NCBI RefSeq assembly: GCF_028768465.1
Contig: NZ_CP118225.1
Span: 2,151,001-2,215,000 of the forward strand
Direction of reading: 5' to 3'
DNA: 64,000 nt
Source of the DNA: Rhodopirellula sp. P2
GTDB taxonomy: Bacteria > Planctomycetota > Planctomycetia > Pirellulales > Pirellulaceae
In this document: positions 45,300-54,352 of the stretch, in pieces
Layout of the letters: each line of letters starts with the position of its first letter
How positions within the stretch are numbered: position 1 is the stretch's first letter
The notes under the pieces: model-generated
Told to the model about the DNA's origin: nothing
Database searches by the model: none
Seen by the model: only the letters and a program-made list of their open reading frames with translations
Translations under genes and position numbers: made by a program

Positions 45300-45959
45300 A
45301 TGGACTGGAACGTACTCCAACAGGAACTGATAGACTCCGCTCAGCAATTGCTTGCTGATGAGGGATACCGCTACGTAAAATCTCGCAAGGCTTTTGTCTT
45401 CAAGTCCGGAGACTGCTCTCGTTTTATCCGGCTTCGCTTCGTTGCAACTCCAACGGGCAATCGATACCTCGAAGCTTGGTGCGAGGTTCAGACGAAAGAA
45501 TCGTCGTCGGTGTTTCACCGAACCTCTGGCGTCGCAAAAAGACATCAAAATCAATACTCCGCCATCACGGGAAATTCTGCGTCTTCAATTTGCTTGACGG
45601 CTCAATCTGATCTTCACGATAGCTGCAAGACGCTAACCCAGTACATCGAAGGCTCGGCGATTCCCTTCCTAACGCAAGATTTCTCCAATTCACGTTTGTC
45701 GTCGCTGCTGAACGATGCCCCCGATCTCCCCTGTCGATACCACGCGAATCGCGAAACCCGTGCGCACTTCGGTGTAATCGTCGCTCAACTTGCTGGCTAT
45801 CCGAAGCTTCATGAACTCGTGGACGTTTACACTGACCTTATTGCGGAAACCAATAATGGGTTCTACCTACCACGATTTGAACGTCTTCTCGTCGATTTGG
45901 ACATGGGAAATCCGCGGGTAACCAATAAGGATTTGACTTCGCGTGGATGCGACGGTTGA
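45300..45959 (+). CDS. Hypothetical protein of a second integron cassette, altered 3' end
   Basis: A 219-residue soluble protein I do not recognise. It starts nine bases after the attC core, at ATG 45300. Features are an N-terminal helix followed by YVKSRKAFVFKSGDCSRFIR, a basic/hydrophobic strand region FVATPTGNRYLEAWCEVQ and the C-terminal helix LVDVYTDLIAETNNGFYLP. Its 3' end runs through the first nine bases of an attC-like site (45916-45924) and then into repeat DNA. In an intact attC like the one upstream, this frame would have stopped at the TGA of GCGTGAACC, giving an end of PRVTIA; here it reads PRVTNKDLTSRGCDG instead. Confidence 0.7.
   Translation: MDWNVLQQELIDSAQQLLADEGYRYVKSRKAFVFKSGDCSRFIRLRFVATPTGNRYLEAWCEVQTKESSSVFHRTSGVAKRHQNQYSAITGNSASSICLTAQSDLHDSCKTLTQYIEGSAIPFLTQDFSNSRLSSLLNDAPDLPCRYHANRETRAHFGVIVAQLAGYPKLHELVDVYTDLIAETNNGFYLPRFERLLVDLDMGNPRVTNKDLTSRGCDG
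45916..45924 (+). other. Truncated second attC site
   Basis: GGGTAACCA repeats the first nine bases of the attC at 45200, directly after the conserved body of the second cassette gene. It then passes into ATAAGGATTTGACTTC, the start of the long direct repeat. No matching right-hand core is found downstream. Confidence 0.6.
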
Positions 45960-46443
45960 GTCACTTTCTCTTTTCGGTTGCTTCGTTCGTCGCGGTTCAA
46001 AAAGCGTCGTCTAGCCGAAGCTCAAGTCCTCTGTTCAAGATGCCCGGTGATGAACGCCGAGCGGCCTGCCTGTTCTCCCCTTGGACTTTGCTTCTGATTC
46101 TTGCCCTCCGGTGAAGGCTTTGGTTCGTTCCAATTGCAACTCTTCGGTGGTTGGCCACTTGCTCGGACCCTGGTTGTGCTGGATCGGCCGTGAATGGCAC
46201 TGATGGAGGTTCACTGCCCGCTGGTTTTGAGGCAAGAGATTGCCGTCGCGACATATCATCCCCCTTCGCCCTCCTGAAGACGTTCGAATTCGTTTGGTCG
46301 TTTCACTTCCCTGGTTCGTGCGTTAAGCAGTTCGGCAGGAGTCTTTCAGCATTTTGAATGCTTTGGGTAGCGTCGTTGCTCCCACGTACAACCGGGGCGA
46401 ACGCCCAAACGGCTCACATGGTTTTGCTCGATCATTCCTGCTG
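45920..46443. repeat. Left copy of long direct repeat flanking the triple trypsin-fold gene
   Basis: 45920-46118 matches 49302-49499, and 46281-46443 matches 49499-49622 plus 49959-50002, with only scattered differences. The left copy has about 162 extra bases (46119-46280) between its two blocks, bounded by similar GCCCTCC...GAAG sequences. The second block includes the dispersed GAGCCGTTTGGGCG repeat in inverse orientation. No open frame is conserved between copies. Confidence 0.9.
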
Positions 46444-46795
46444 ACGTGCTTAACGCCTGACCAGCGGATAGATCGCAATTCGTTCCCCGACTGGTGGTGG
46501 GTGCCTGTGGAATTCTGATGCAAACTGAAGCTGGCGTTGGTGACGCCTTCCCGCTAGTAGTGACGCAAACTCGATCGAGGTGTTCGCCACCGCCGCCGGG
46601 GATGTTTCCACACCGCTGGTCACGCTTGCAGCCATGCTCAGCTAGGCCTTGATGCCGACCAAACCCGAAGTATTCGGGCCGCTGCAGGACGAGTCGTCTC
46701 GCTGATCGTCCTGTCGCGGAACCGAGTCGAAACCTTTGATGATGTTAACCTTCTGGACCATCCGATCTCGACACCAAACCTAGCCGGCACACCGA
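46444..46795. other. Intergenic stretch upstream of the triple trypsin-fold gene
   Basis: No gene is convincing. A 61-codon minus-strand frame at 46450-46635 has no start signal. The promoter of the gene at 46796 must lie here, but I see no clear -35/-10 pair. Confidence 0.35.
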
Positions 46796-49252
46796 ATGAA
46801 CCGATTTGAGAACCGAAGTGTTGTGTTGGTCTATACGATCAAACAAAGTGTTGAAACCCATTCCCGAACTCGGATTAGCCGCCTCCTACTCATCGTCGCC
46901 GGCGTGTGTGCAAGCATCGGTGTCCGGGCTGATGATCCGGTGTCCGACGCCGCGGTCCAAGAGACCGAGCGGACTGCGACCGAGATGCAATCGTCGATGG
47001 CAGGGTTGCCTGAACTGTATCGGTCGACCAGTCGGTCGATCGTGCGGATGGAAGCGGACGGCGACAACGACTGCACCGGGGTCATTGTCTCGGCGGACGG
47101 GCATATCCTGCTAGGCGATGTCCCAGGGCCAGTGTTCACCGATGCGACGGACGCCAAAGTCCATCTGAGCGACGGACGAACCGCAACCGCCAGACATGCC
47201 GGATGGTCGACCGAATGGGGACTGAGCGTAGCCAAGATCAACGAACCAGGGCCCTGGCCGGCGATACCGCTCGGCTCGACGGCCACGCTGAAGGCCGGGA
47301 CTCCCTGTTTGCTGATCGGCTACCCAACCCGCGGTGACACCAGTTACGACTCGATGCCGATGCTCCGGCTCGGGCTGGTCGACCGAACCGTTCCGAAACG
47401 TTGGTTGACGACCACTGGTTTTCGGGGGGTGTGGGAATATCCGGCGATCGTCGGATTGGATGGCCGTCTGCTTGGAATCGACACTGACTCGATCGACTCG
47501 CAGAAATACGCGACCTCGGTAGATGTCCTGATTGAAAACCAAAAGGACCTGTTTGCGGGCAAGAACCTCGATTGGGTTCGTTACCCTCCGGTTGCCGGTT
47601 CCGTGTTCGAGCGCAGTGTCAAGCGTTCCAGTGAGCTTCCCCTCCAGAAGACGACCGACGTCCTGGGCGAACCTGGGGCGCCGAAGCCGATGGACTCATC
47701 GGAGTTGTCCGAGGTGCAACAGATCGCCAAACGGACGACCGTTCGGTTGGTGTCGAAGGATCGGTTGATTTCCGGCACCGAGGAGCCCCAACGCTGGAGC
47801 GGTGTCATTGTTTCGCCGGACGGCTACGTGCTGACGTGTGCCCATACCCAACAATTGCCGGGGGAACGGTTCACCGTCCGGCTTTCGGACGGTCGCGATG
47901 CCGACGCGGTTGCCCTGGGTACCAATCCAATCTCCGACATCGGCCTTGTGAAGATCACCACCCCGGGCCAGTGGCCATGGGCGCGGATATCTGAATCGTC
48001 GAACTGTTCCTTCGGCGATCCAATCGTTATCGCCGGCTATCCGGGTGGACAGTCGTTCAAGGACGAAACGGGCCGGTGGACCATTCGTTGGTTGATGGAC
48101 CGAAGCCCCGTGATCGGTTCGACCACCGTGGAGGGACCATCGCACTTGTTATGGTCGGTTGATTTATGGACCGGTCCCGCCCCCTTTCTCAAGGGCGGGA
48201 TGTCGGGCGGGGGCATCTTTAATCGCCAAGGACGATACGTCGGCACGACCTCGGGCCTCCGTTCAGAATTGGCCAAGCGGCAATGGGATGATCTGGAACC
48301 GATCGATTCGATTGATACCGCGTTCGGCTTGCAACACCCTTTGCGAAAGCGTTTCGACTTGCCGGGTCGCTCGGTCGCCGAATCGGTGGTGGAGGTGTTG
48401 GTTGATTCCCAGTCGGTCGGCGTTGGCACGGTCATCTCCCCGGACGGATGGATCCTCGCCAAGGCTAGCGTTCTGACGGGAACGGCGACATGCCGGCTGG
48501 ACGATGGAAGCGTCGTTGAGGCACAGAAGCGGGCCGAACTGCCGGAGCATGACCTGGCCCTGCTGAAAGTCGATCGAGGCGGCATGGCCGCGGTCGAGCT
48601 TTCGGATGATCCGTCGCTTGGCGTTGCCGAGGTGCTCTGTGCGGTCTTGCCGGATCAAGAACTCAAGCCGGGCATCGTCTCGATTGACTCTCGTCCGATC
48701 CCGCCGGAACCACGCTGGACCGGCAATGTGGCTGAGGACACGGCCGACGGACCGAAAATCGCCCGCCCCACCCGCTTCGGATGGAAAAACACTGAGAATC
48801 TCAGTCTCACCCAGACCGAGCTTCGTTGGGACGACGTTATCATCTCGATCGATGGACACGCGACACCCGACGTCGCCTCCTTGATGGATGTTTTGACGAC
48901 CGAACTGTCGGACTACCGAACCGGGGATCTAGTCACGGTCGAGCTAATTCGCGGTGGTTCCCGCCGAAGCGTCAGGACGTCGCTGCCGCCGGCGACGGTG
49001 GTCAGATCTTCCCGGATCGAAAAATACGACAGTCCGCGACGCTCCGGTTTTGTCGGGGCGTTTGACAGCGACATCGGACTGGCGATCCGGCAGGTCGGCG
49101 GTCCCGTGATCGACGACCGGGGTCACGTCCGTGGCATCGCGATCGCCAGTCGAGGCCGGAAAGAAACCCGACGTGGTCCGACAACCGTTTTGCCGTCTCC
49201 GATCGTTCGACAAGCGATCGAGCGTCTCATGGCAAGCGTGATTGACGACTAA
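46796..49252 (+). CDS. Exported protein with three trypsin-like domains and a PDZ-like segment
   Basis: An 818-residue HtrA-related protein. The N-terminus has a signal sequence (RLLLIVAGVCASIGVRA). Three trypsin-fold units follow. The first, residues about 80-270, lacks the catalytic residues (GHILLGDVPG where His is expected). The second, about 310-510, has a full triad: H350 in VLTCAHTQQ, D381 in SDIGLVKI and S470 in KGGMSGGGIF. The third, about 545-810, keeps only the Asp (EHDLALLKV), has GWILAKASVL at the His position and QVGGPVIDD at the Ser position, and contains a PDZ-like insert (LRWDDVIISIDGHATPDVAS). It is probably a periplasmic protease or scaffold. The gene is framed by long direct repeats, which suggests acquisition as a unit. 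Confidence 0.88.
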   Translation: MNRFENRSVVLVYTIKQSVETHSRTRISRLLLIVAGVCASIGVRADDPVSDAAVQETERTATEMQSSMAGLPELYRSTSRSIVRMEADGDNDCTGVIVSADGHILLGDVPGPVFTDATDAKVHLSDGRTATARHAGWSTEWGLSVAKINEPGPWPAIPLGSTATLKAGTPCLLIGYPTRGDTSYDSMPMLRLGLVDRTVPKRWLTTTGFRGVWEYPAIVGLDGRLLGIDTDSIDSQKYATSVDVLIENQKDLFAGKNLDWVRYPPVAGSVFERSVKRSSELPLQKTTDVLGEPGAPKPMDSSELSEVQQIAKRTTVRLVSKDRLISGTEEPQRWSGVIVSPDGYVLTCAHTQQLPGERFTVRLSDGRDADAVALGTNPISDIGLVKITTPGQWPWARISESSNCSFGDPIVIAGYPGGQSFKDETGRWTIRWLMDRSPVIGSTTVEGPSHLLWSVDLWTGPAPFLKGGMSGGGIFNRQGRYVGTTSGLRSELAKRQWDDLEPIDSIDTAFGLQHPLRKRFDLPGRSVAESVVEVLVDSQSVGVGTVISPDGWILAKASVLTGTATCRLDDGSVVEAQKRAELPEHDLALLKVDRGGMAAVELSDDPSLGVAEVLCAVLPDQELKPGIVSIDSRPIPPEPRWTGNVAEDTADGPKIARPTRFGWKNTENLSLTQTELRWDDVIISIDGHATPDVASLMDVLTTELSDYRTGDLVTVELIRGGSRRSVRTSLPPATVVRSSRIEKYDSPRRSGFVGAFDSDIGLAIRQVGGPVIDDRGHVRGIAIASRGRKETRRGPTTVLPSPIVRQAIERLMASVIDD

Positions 49253-49301
49253 TTTGCCAGTTTGTGTGCAGTCAGTCACCCAGTTCGTTCGCCAAGCGGA
49301 C

Positions 49302-50002
49302 AACCAAGAAGGATTTGACTTCGCGTGGATGCGACGGTTGAGTCACTTTCTCTTTTCGGTTGCTTCGTTCGTCGCGGTTCAAAACGCGTCGTCTAGCCGA
49401 AGCTCAAGTCCTCTGTTCAAGATGCCCGGTGATGAGCGTCGAACGGCCCGCCTGTTCTCCCTTGGACTTTGCTTCTGATTCCTGCCCTCCGGTGAAGGCG
49501 CTCGAATTCGTTCGGTCGTTTCACTTCCCTGGTTCATGTGTTAAGCAGTTCGGCAGGAGTCTTTCAGCATTTTGAATGTTTTGGGTAGCGTCGTTGCTCC
49601 CACGTACAACCGGGGCTAACGCTGGGCTGTCAAAAGGTTGGTATTGACACCTCTTTGGACTGCGCAGGTTTTGTTCCTCGACTTCGCCCCAACGGGGCAG
49701 CCCTATGCCAGCCCAGGGCAACGCCCTGGGTTGTGGCGGGACCAAGATTACAAAGCCCCAACGGGGGCGGTCCTAGCGGGTTTTGGGGAGTCTTTCTTAG
49801 GGCCGCCCCGTTGGGGCTGGTGTCGGAATCTCCGTAACGAAACCCCAGGCGATGCCTGGGGCTATCTTAGAGCTGCCCCGTTGGGGCGTAGGACAGAATA
49901 AAAATCAACGTCGCATTTTCCGTGTCAATACCAACCTTTTGACAGCCTAGGCTAACGCCCAAACGGCTCACATGGTTTTGCTCGATCATTCCTGCCGACC
50001 TG
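49302..50002. repeat. Right copy of long direct repeat, interrupted by a small mobile element
   Basis: Matches 45920-46118 over 49302-49499 and 46281-46443 over 49499-49622 plus 49959-50002. The second block is split by the 327-bp element at 49623-49949 together with its duplicated target. The uninterrupted left copy shows what the site looked like before insertion. Confidence 0.9.
49623..49949. mobile_element. 327-bp non-autonomous inverted-repeat element (MITE) with 9-bp target duplication
   Basis: The terminal inverted repeats 49623-49650 and 49922-49949 are 28 bases long with one mismatch; their inner parts read CTGTCAAAAGGTTGGTATTG and its complement. GGCTAACGC occurs directly outside both ends (49614-49622 and 49950-49958), and the equivalent unoccupied sequence at about 46396-46405 has it once. 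The interior has no gene; it carries GC-rich palindromes such as GCCCAGGGCAACGCCCTGGG and three CCCCAACGGGG-type motifs. It must be moved by a transposase encoded elsewhere. Confidence 0.92.
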
Positions 50003-50003
50003 C

Positions 50004-50237
50004 CTACCCACTGTCGTAGTAAGTCAGCCCATGTTCAGGGCGGATGACTTGTGACGACAACGAGGTGTAGCTGACCTCGATCACTCGCATCGCCCCGCCG
50101 CACAGGCGACACTTGATCGGCACAGTCAGTGGTTCCGCTTGCGGGGCGTAGCCGCTGCCGAACCAGAACGTCCAACCAAGCATCAGCCACACCAACCACC
50201 TCACCTCCTCGACTTTCACTTGGCTGCCCGCGCTCAT
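50004..50237 (-). CDS. Short hypothetical protein with a CxxC motif, possibly a transposase tail
   Basis: A 77-residue frame. The first half is hydrophobic and aromatic (VRWLVWLMLGWTFWFGSGY), and the second contains CRLCGGAMRVIEV, half of a zinc ribbon. This layout reminds me of the C-terminal end of some planctomycete transposases, but I cannot confirm it. It could equally be a non-coding remnant. It lies immediately beside the right copy of the long direct repeat. Confidence 0.3.
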   Translation of the reverse strand: MSAGSQVKVEEVRWLVWLMLGWTFWFGSGYAPQAEPLTVPIKCRLCGGAMRVIEVSYTSLSSQVIRPEHGLTYYDSG

Positions 50238-50306
50238 CCAGCCGTCATGACGGATGGATGAAGTTCAGTTGGTGGATGACAGGCAACGTTCAGTTGCCGT
50301 TGTTTT

Positions 50307-50377
50307 CACAACCCGACGCGTGAGTGAGGGACTCCCCTGATCCGGCGCATGGTCCCTCGCTCACGCGTCGGGTTGTG
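50307..50377. repeat. Inverted repeat with 26-bp arms
   Basis: Arms 50307-50332 and 50352-50377 (core CACAACCCGACGCGTGAG) are complementary at 25 of 26 positions around a 19-base loop. The same motif occurs at 33053-33078 and, in part and inverted, at 33411-33426. A strong hairpin would form in either strand. Confidence 0.85.
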
Positions 50378-50468
50378 ATTTTCGCCACGGCAGTGAAAAG
50401 TGAACCGGAAAGTGCCACCCACCAAACCTTGACTCACGTGTGGCGGGACGTAGGATCGATTGGCCTTG

Positions 50469-50912
50469 TCAGTCCGTTCCGAGAGGGAGAGCTTTGCTAT
50501 GCGGCGGCCTCAGCGATGTGAACAGTTTGATGCGAGCGAAGTTGGGATCGACGCATCCATGTGGCGAGACTTGGTGTGGGACTGGCAGAAGTACTTCGGC
50601 AAGACGAGTTGCGTCGGTCGCCCAGAATCGCTGAAAGCCGACGCGGAACGCACCGGCCGTCACCACCATCGCGGTCAAGTCCAAGCGGCCGCCTGCTTCA
50701 ACTAAGCATTCCCGAAGCAACCGCCGAATTCGCGTTTGTGCATGATCCGACAGGAAAGTTGAGACCAACTGTTCTTCCCTGCTGCGTTTGTACGGCAACA
50801 CCACCAAGCCAATGTGCTCGACGTCGTCAGTCAGGTCTGCGGAACAAATCGAAAACCGGGGCAACCGCTTACGATCCATCGTCCACCCAACGAAGTGTCC
50901 GCCCCTGCCCAC
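50469..50912 (-). CDS. Possible hypothetical protein or gene remnant
   Basis: A 147-codon frame whose codon third positions are mostly G or C, as expected of real genes here, which is why I list it at all. I see no motif, signal or membrane segment, and neither end looks natural. One stretch, RIRRLLRECLVEAGGRLDL, could form a helix. It may be a decayed fragment. Overlapping plus-strand frames exist and look worse. If it is not a gene, the whole of 50378-51017 is without one. Confidence 0.25.
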   Translation of the reverse strand: MGRGGHFVGWTMDRKRLPRFSICSADLTDDVEHIGLVVLPYKRSREEQLVSTFLSDHAQTRIRRLLRECLVEAGGRLDLTAMVVTAGAFRVGFQRFWATDATRLAEVLLPVPHQVSPHGCVDPNFARIKLFTSLRPPHSKALPLGTD

Positions 50913-51017
50913 TCCACAAAGTGGCTGGCACCTTACGAGTCACGCCAGGAAACCGCCACTTTATCGATGGATGCTGTTCCTCATCGACGGCCCCGTCCGG
51001 GGCGGCTCGGGCGGAAG

Positions 51018-51191
51018 CTATTGCTGGTTCAACGCTTCTTCCATGGCGTCATTGTATTCGTCTTCTGTCATCCCATCCATTGAAGCATCTTCACTGACTG
51101 GAGGCGCTTCGGCAACGCTGCTCTCTTTTTCACAGCCAACTGGAACCGAGAACAAAAGCGCAAGAATGGCAGCAAATGTGAGCTTATTCAT
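51018..51191 (-). CDS. Small lipoprotein
   Basis: A 57-residue protein. The ATG at 51191 opens a lipoprotein signal (MNKLTFAAILALLFSVPVGC) with lipobox PVGC, leaving a mature peptide of about 38 residues that is strongly acidic (MDGMTEDEYNDAMEEALNQ). Such short acidic lipoproteins next to DUF1559 genes are common in planctomycetes as far as I recall. It diverges from the DUF1559 gene at 51450 across 258 bases, so a shared regulatory region is likely. Function unknown. Confidence 0.75.
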   Translation of the reverse strand: MNKLTFAAILALLFSVPVGCEKESSVAEAPPVSEDASMDGMTEDEYNDAMEEALNQQ

Positions 51192-51449
51192 GAGAATTGA
51201 ATTGCTTGGAGAGAGAGGGACACGATTCGACAAAACGGAACTTCAGCAGAAGATTGCTCGATCGTTTCATTCAAACTGATCTCAATCCGAACCCCACAGC
51301 AATACGCAAATTATCGACTAAGACGCGTATATTGCATTGTTGCAGAGCCGGTTTCTCACGGGGTACGGTGTTCTCCCTGCAGGTGTGCAACGGGGTTGAT
51401 TGCCCCCGCCTTCTGTCCTTTTAGTTACTTTTCTGAGTGGAGAAACCGT

Positions 51450-52709
51450 ATGAAATTTCAGCCGCAGAGATCTGCCGGGTTCACGCTGGTGGAACTTTTG
51501 GTCGTCATTGCGATCATCGGAGTCTTGGTGGGACTATTGCTGCCTGCCGTGCAGGCAGCTCGAGAAGCTGCTCGCCGCATGAGCTGTAGCAATAATTTCA
51601 AGCAACAGGGGTTGGCGCTGCACAATTACCATTCCGCCTTCGGACAGTTGCCTGTTCACGGAGGTGGCACAGGGATTGGTTTGCAGAACAACCGATGGTG
51701 GCAAACAGGCAATGATGCCAACCACGAGTGCCTGAGCGCATTGGTTGGGCTGACGCCATTTTTTGAGCAGCAGAGTCTTTGGGAGATGATCTCGAATCCC
51801 AGCACACTGACGGTTACCGGGGCGGCTCCGCCGGCGAGCACGGGACTGACCAGTCCACCACGCTGGCCCGCGATGGGACCAAACCCTCGGAACTACACTC
51901 GCAATCCAGGATTCGTGCCTTGGTCGACTGATATTCCAACGCTTCGCTGTCCCAGCGATCCAGGGAAAGGCCTGCCCGCCCTCGGGCGCACCAACTACGC
52001 CCTGTGTTTGGGCGATTCTCCGGGGCAACAGCACCACCAAAGTCGAAACTCCGATCTCACGCCCCGCACCCAGAACTGGGCAATCGGAAATTACAACTCC
52101 GTTTCGCGCGGCGTGTTCATGGTGCGTCGATCGGCCAAATTTCGAGACATTCTGGATGGGCTTTCGAATACGATCGCAATGGGCGAGATCATCACGGACC
52201 TGGGGGATCGAGACAAACGCTCGGCAGCTTCATGGCGCCGTCAGAGTTCCAATGCGGTTAGCGACAACCCTTCCTTCTGCGCTGACAACAACGAAGTTGA
52301 TCCCGAGCGACCACTGTTTTGGTGCAATGGCGGATCGAATTGCACTGACCCTTCGGCACTGAGTTCGAACAATCACGAAGCACGTGGGGCGAACTGGGCC
52401 AATTTCCGTGCAATGTGCACTCAAATGTTCACGATCCGTCCACCGAACAAGGAGCTTTGCGTGGGGACATGGATTGACAGCAGCGGTACCCACACGGCCA
52501 GCAGTCGGCACCAAGGCGGTGTTCACGTCTTGCTGACAGACGGAGCAGTGAAATTCATCACCGAATCGGTCGACGCCGGCAACCAGAATGCTGGAGCCGT
52601 GCGTCGTGGTCAGGCAGGGCCACGGACACCAGGGTCTGCTAGTCCATACGGGTTGTGGGGAGCACTCGGGACCAAAGGTTCTCGCGAAACGATCGAAGCA
52701 GAGTTTTAA
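51450..52709 (+). CDS. DUF1559 type II/IV pseudopilin-like protein
   Basis: A 419-residue protein with a prepilin signal: cleavage before the Phe of [20 protein letters not shown], followed by the hydrophobic helix and [17 protein letters not shown]. The rest is the DUF1559 beta-rich domain, found in many copies in planctomycetes. It ends with the H-X9-DG signature, [12 protein letters not shown]. The ATG at 51450 directly precedes the prepilin leader, so the longer frame from 51396 is rejected. Members are thought to be processed by prepilin peptidase and to form or decorate surface fibres, but the role is unproven. Confidence 0.94.
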   Translation: MKFQPQRSAGFTLVELLVVIAIIGVLVGLLLPAVQAAREAARRMSCSNNFKQQGLALHNYHSAFGQLPVHGGGTGIGLQNNRWWQTGNDANHECLSALVGLTPFFEQQSLWEMISNPSTLTVTGAAPPASTGLTSPPRWPAMGPNPRNYTRNPGFVPWSTDIPTLRCPSDPGKGLPALGRTNYALCLGDSPGQQHHQSRNSDLTPRTQNWAIGNYNSVSRGVFMVRRSAKFRDILDGLSNTIAMGEIITDLGDRDKRSAASWRRQSSNAVSDNPSFCADNNEVDPERPLFWCNGGSNCTDPSALSSNNHEARGANWANFRAMCTQMFTIRPPNKELCVGTWIDSSGTHTASSRHQGGVHVLLTDGAVKFITESVDAGNQNAGAVRRGQAGPRTPGSASPYGLWGALGTKGSRETIEAEF

Positions 52710-52748
52710 CATCCAGGAGATTTCGATCTCCTTGGTCGTGAATCTGCA

Positions 52749-52784
52749 AACGAGCCTTCCCAATCTCAGCCAGGAAGGCTCGTT
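52749..52784. terminator. Strong stem-loop between convergent genes
   Basis: AACGAGCCTTCC and GGAAGGCTCGTT form a perfect 12-base stem with a 12-base loop, 40 bases after the DUF1559 stop. It can work in both directions; the opposing cytochrome gene ends at 53192. Confidence 0.75.
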
Positions 52785-52916
52785 CCCGTTTCGGACCGTG
52801 CCACGATCCTTCGGGCACGCTCACGTCTCAATCAACTGTCGACTGAGTTTTGTTGCGAGGGCTGCAGCAGGGGATGCCTGGTGCTGAGTCACAGCTTGGA
52901 ATGAGGGGCGATGATC

Positions 52917-52982
52917 TGAGCCGTTTGGGCGTTCGCCCCGGTTCTGTGGTGGTGGAACCGAGGTGAACGCCCGAACGGCTCA
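52917..52982. repeat. Hairpin form of the dispersed GAGCCGTTTGGGCG repeat
   Basis: Arms 52917-52943 and 52956-52982 (TGAGCCGTTTGGGCGTTC against GAACGCCCGAACGGCTCA) pair with only a few mismatches. Here the element is a complete inverted repeat, while the copies at 12551 and 46381 have one arm. The rest of the 482-base gap 52710-53191 shows no gene. Confidence 0.8.
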
Positions 52983-53191
52983 TCCGACTACGAAGCTGTG
53001 ACGCAGCACGCGCTTCAATTCAGGTTTCCTAACCATCGAGGCTTCATTCTTTCGGCATGCTGCTTCAGATCCATGTGCCAGCGCTGAACGAATGCCTGCC
53101 ACGACTCGGGCAGGCAAGGAGTTGCGGGCCATCAGCGGTCTTCACAGGACCGAGATGAGAAAACGGACGCCGTCTCACGAGCAACCTTGGG

Positions 53192-54352
53192 TCAATTCTC
53201 GCGAACGCGAATCCAGTGATCGTGAAAGCGAAGGCCTTCATCCATCTCGATAGCCGGCATATGGCATTCAATGCAGCCACTGTCAACAGAAACACTGCAC
53301 ACGACATGCTGGGAGTTCTGGTCGTCATGGCATTGGATGCAGACGCCAACATGTTGGTCTTCTGACACCTCTTGGATCGTTTGATGCGGGTTGTGACACG
53401 TTGTGCATCGCATCCGCCCATTGGATTCCAAGTAGCACCGGCTTCTTAGCATCCCAACGGGTTGGAAACGAGCCAAGAGATCTGGGTACTCTCGGATTTC
53501 GACTTCGGAAAGATTTTTCGGCAATCGATGACAATCCCCACAAAGCTGGATTTCCGATTCGCTATCCCAATCCTCTCTGCCGACGGAGTACTTCGGCGGC
53601 GTCGGCATTTGGCGAGCAGCGCGAACATGTTCGCTACCAGGACCGTGGCACTTTTCACAATTCACGTTTGCAATCAGGCCTTCGATGCTTGCGTCAACAA
53701 CCTCGCCACGGGTGGTGTGGCAATGAATGCATCGTTGGAGCGGTTCACCACGTGGCCTGTCTCCAAATAGTTCAAGAGCGTTGGTTGGCGTTTTCTTCGA
53801 ATGACCGGGAGTGATGCCGACCCTTTGGTTGTGGTAGCAGCTGACGCGATGCTCAATTCCTTCGGTCTGCCCATCGGCTGCAGTTGTGAGTGTCAGCATC
53901 GTTTGGGCATGCTGACCGGATCCGAGAGCGTACTCAAGTGGAAACGCTTCTTGCCCAAATTCGGATGGAAGACGCACGAACAATTGTTGCTGGTCATCCG
54001 CGAAGTACTCGTAGATCCCATGATTCTCCCCGCCGTCAAACTTGGTGTCAGCAAATGTTTTCGGCAAGTCTGTTTGAGAAACCTGGTGAAAGGTCGATGC
54101 ATGACCATGCTTGGCATGCATTTTGTAGTTTGCTTCGTGACATTCGCGACAGGCATCACGCCCCACAAATTCTGCCTCTTGGCCGGGTGCATCAGCTGCC
54201 TTGGGGTTGCCAAATTGAGTCAGTGAAACGGCCGGCGTCTGGGAATGGAACGAACCAAGATTTGACTCCGTGTTCAGAATGAAAGTCGCGGATGCAAAAG
54301 CCAGTGCGGCAATGCTCAGTCCAACCACTCGGCAGCTGAATTTGAGGACCAA
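53192..54352 (-). CDS. Exported seven-haem cytochrome c
   Basis: A 386-residue protein with an N-terminal export signal (VVGLSIAALAFASATFI) and seven CxxCH haem-binding motifs: CRECH, CIHCH, CEKCH, CGDCH, CTTCH, CIQCH and CIECH. The layout CRECHEANYKMHAKHGHAST, then a spacer, then CIHCHTTRGEV and CEKCHGPGSEH resembles the cytochrome c554/multihaem family that handles nitrogen compounds or shuttles electrons in the periplasm. Conserved distal histidines probably serve as second axial ligands. It is divergent from a TPR lipoprotein gene (54639) across about 290 bases, a pairing that suggests related function. Confidence 0.92.
   Translation of the reverse strand: MVLKFSCRVVGLSIAALAFASATFILNTESNLGSFHSQTPAVSLTQFGNPKAADAPGQEAEFVGRDACRECHEANYKMHAKHGHASTFHQVSQTDLPKTFADTKFDGGENHGIYEYFADDQQQLFVRLPSEFGQEAFPLEYALGSGQHAQTMLTLTTAADGQTEGIEHRVSCYHNQRVGITPGHSKKTPTNALELFGDRPRGEPLQRCIHCHTTRGEVVDASIEGLIANVNCEKCHGPGSEHVRAARQMPTPPKYSVGREDWDSESEIQLCGDCHRLPKNLSEVEIREYPDLLARFQPVGMLRSRCYLESNGRMRCTTCHNPHQTIQEVSEDQHVGVCIQCHDDQNSQHVVCSVSVDSGCIECHMPAIEMDEGLRFHDHWIRVREN

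Noticed and set aside
50561-51097. A 178-codon plus-strand frame rich in Arg and Ser
   Set aside because: Low-complexity composition, no start signal, and overlap with the acidic lipoprotein on the other strand.
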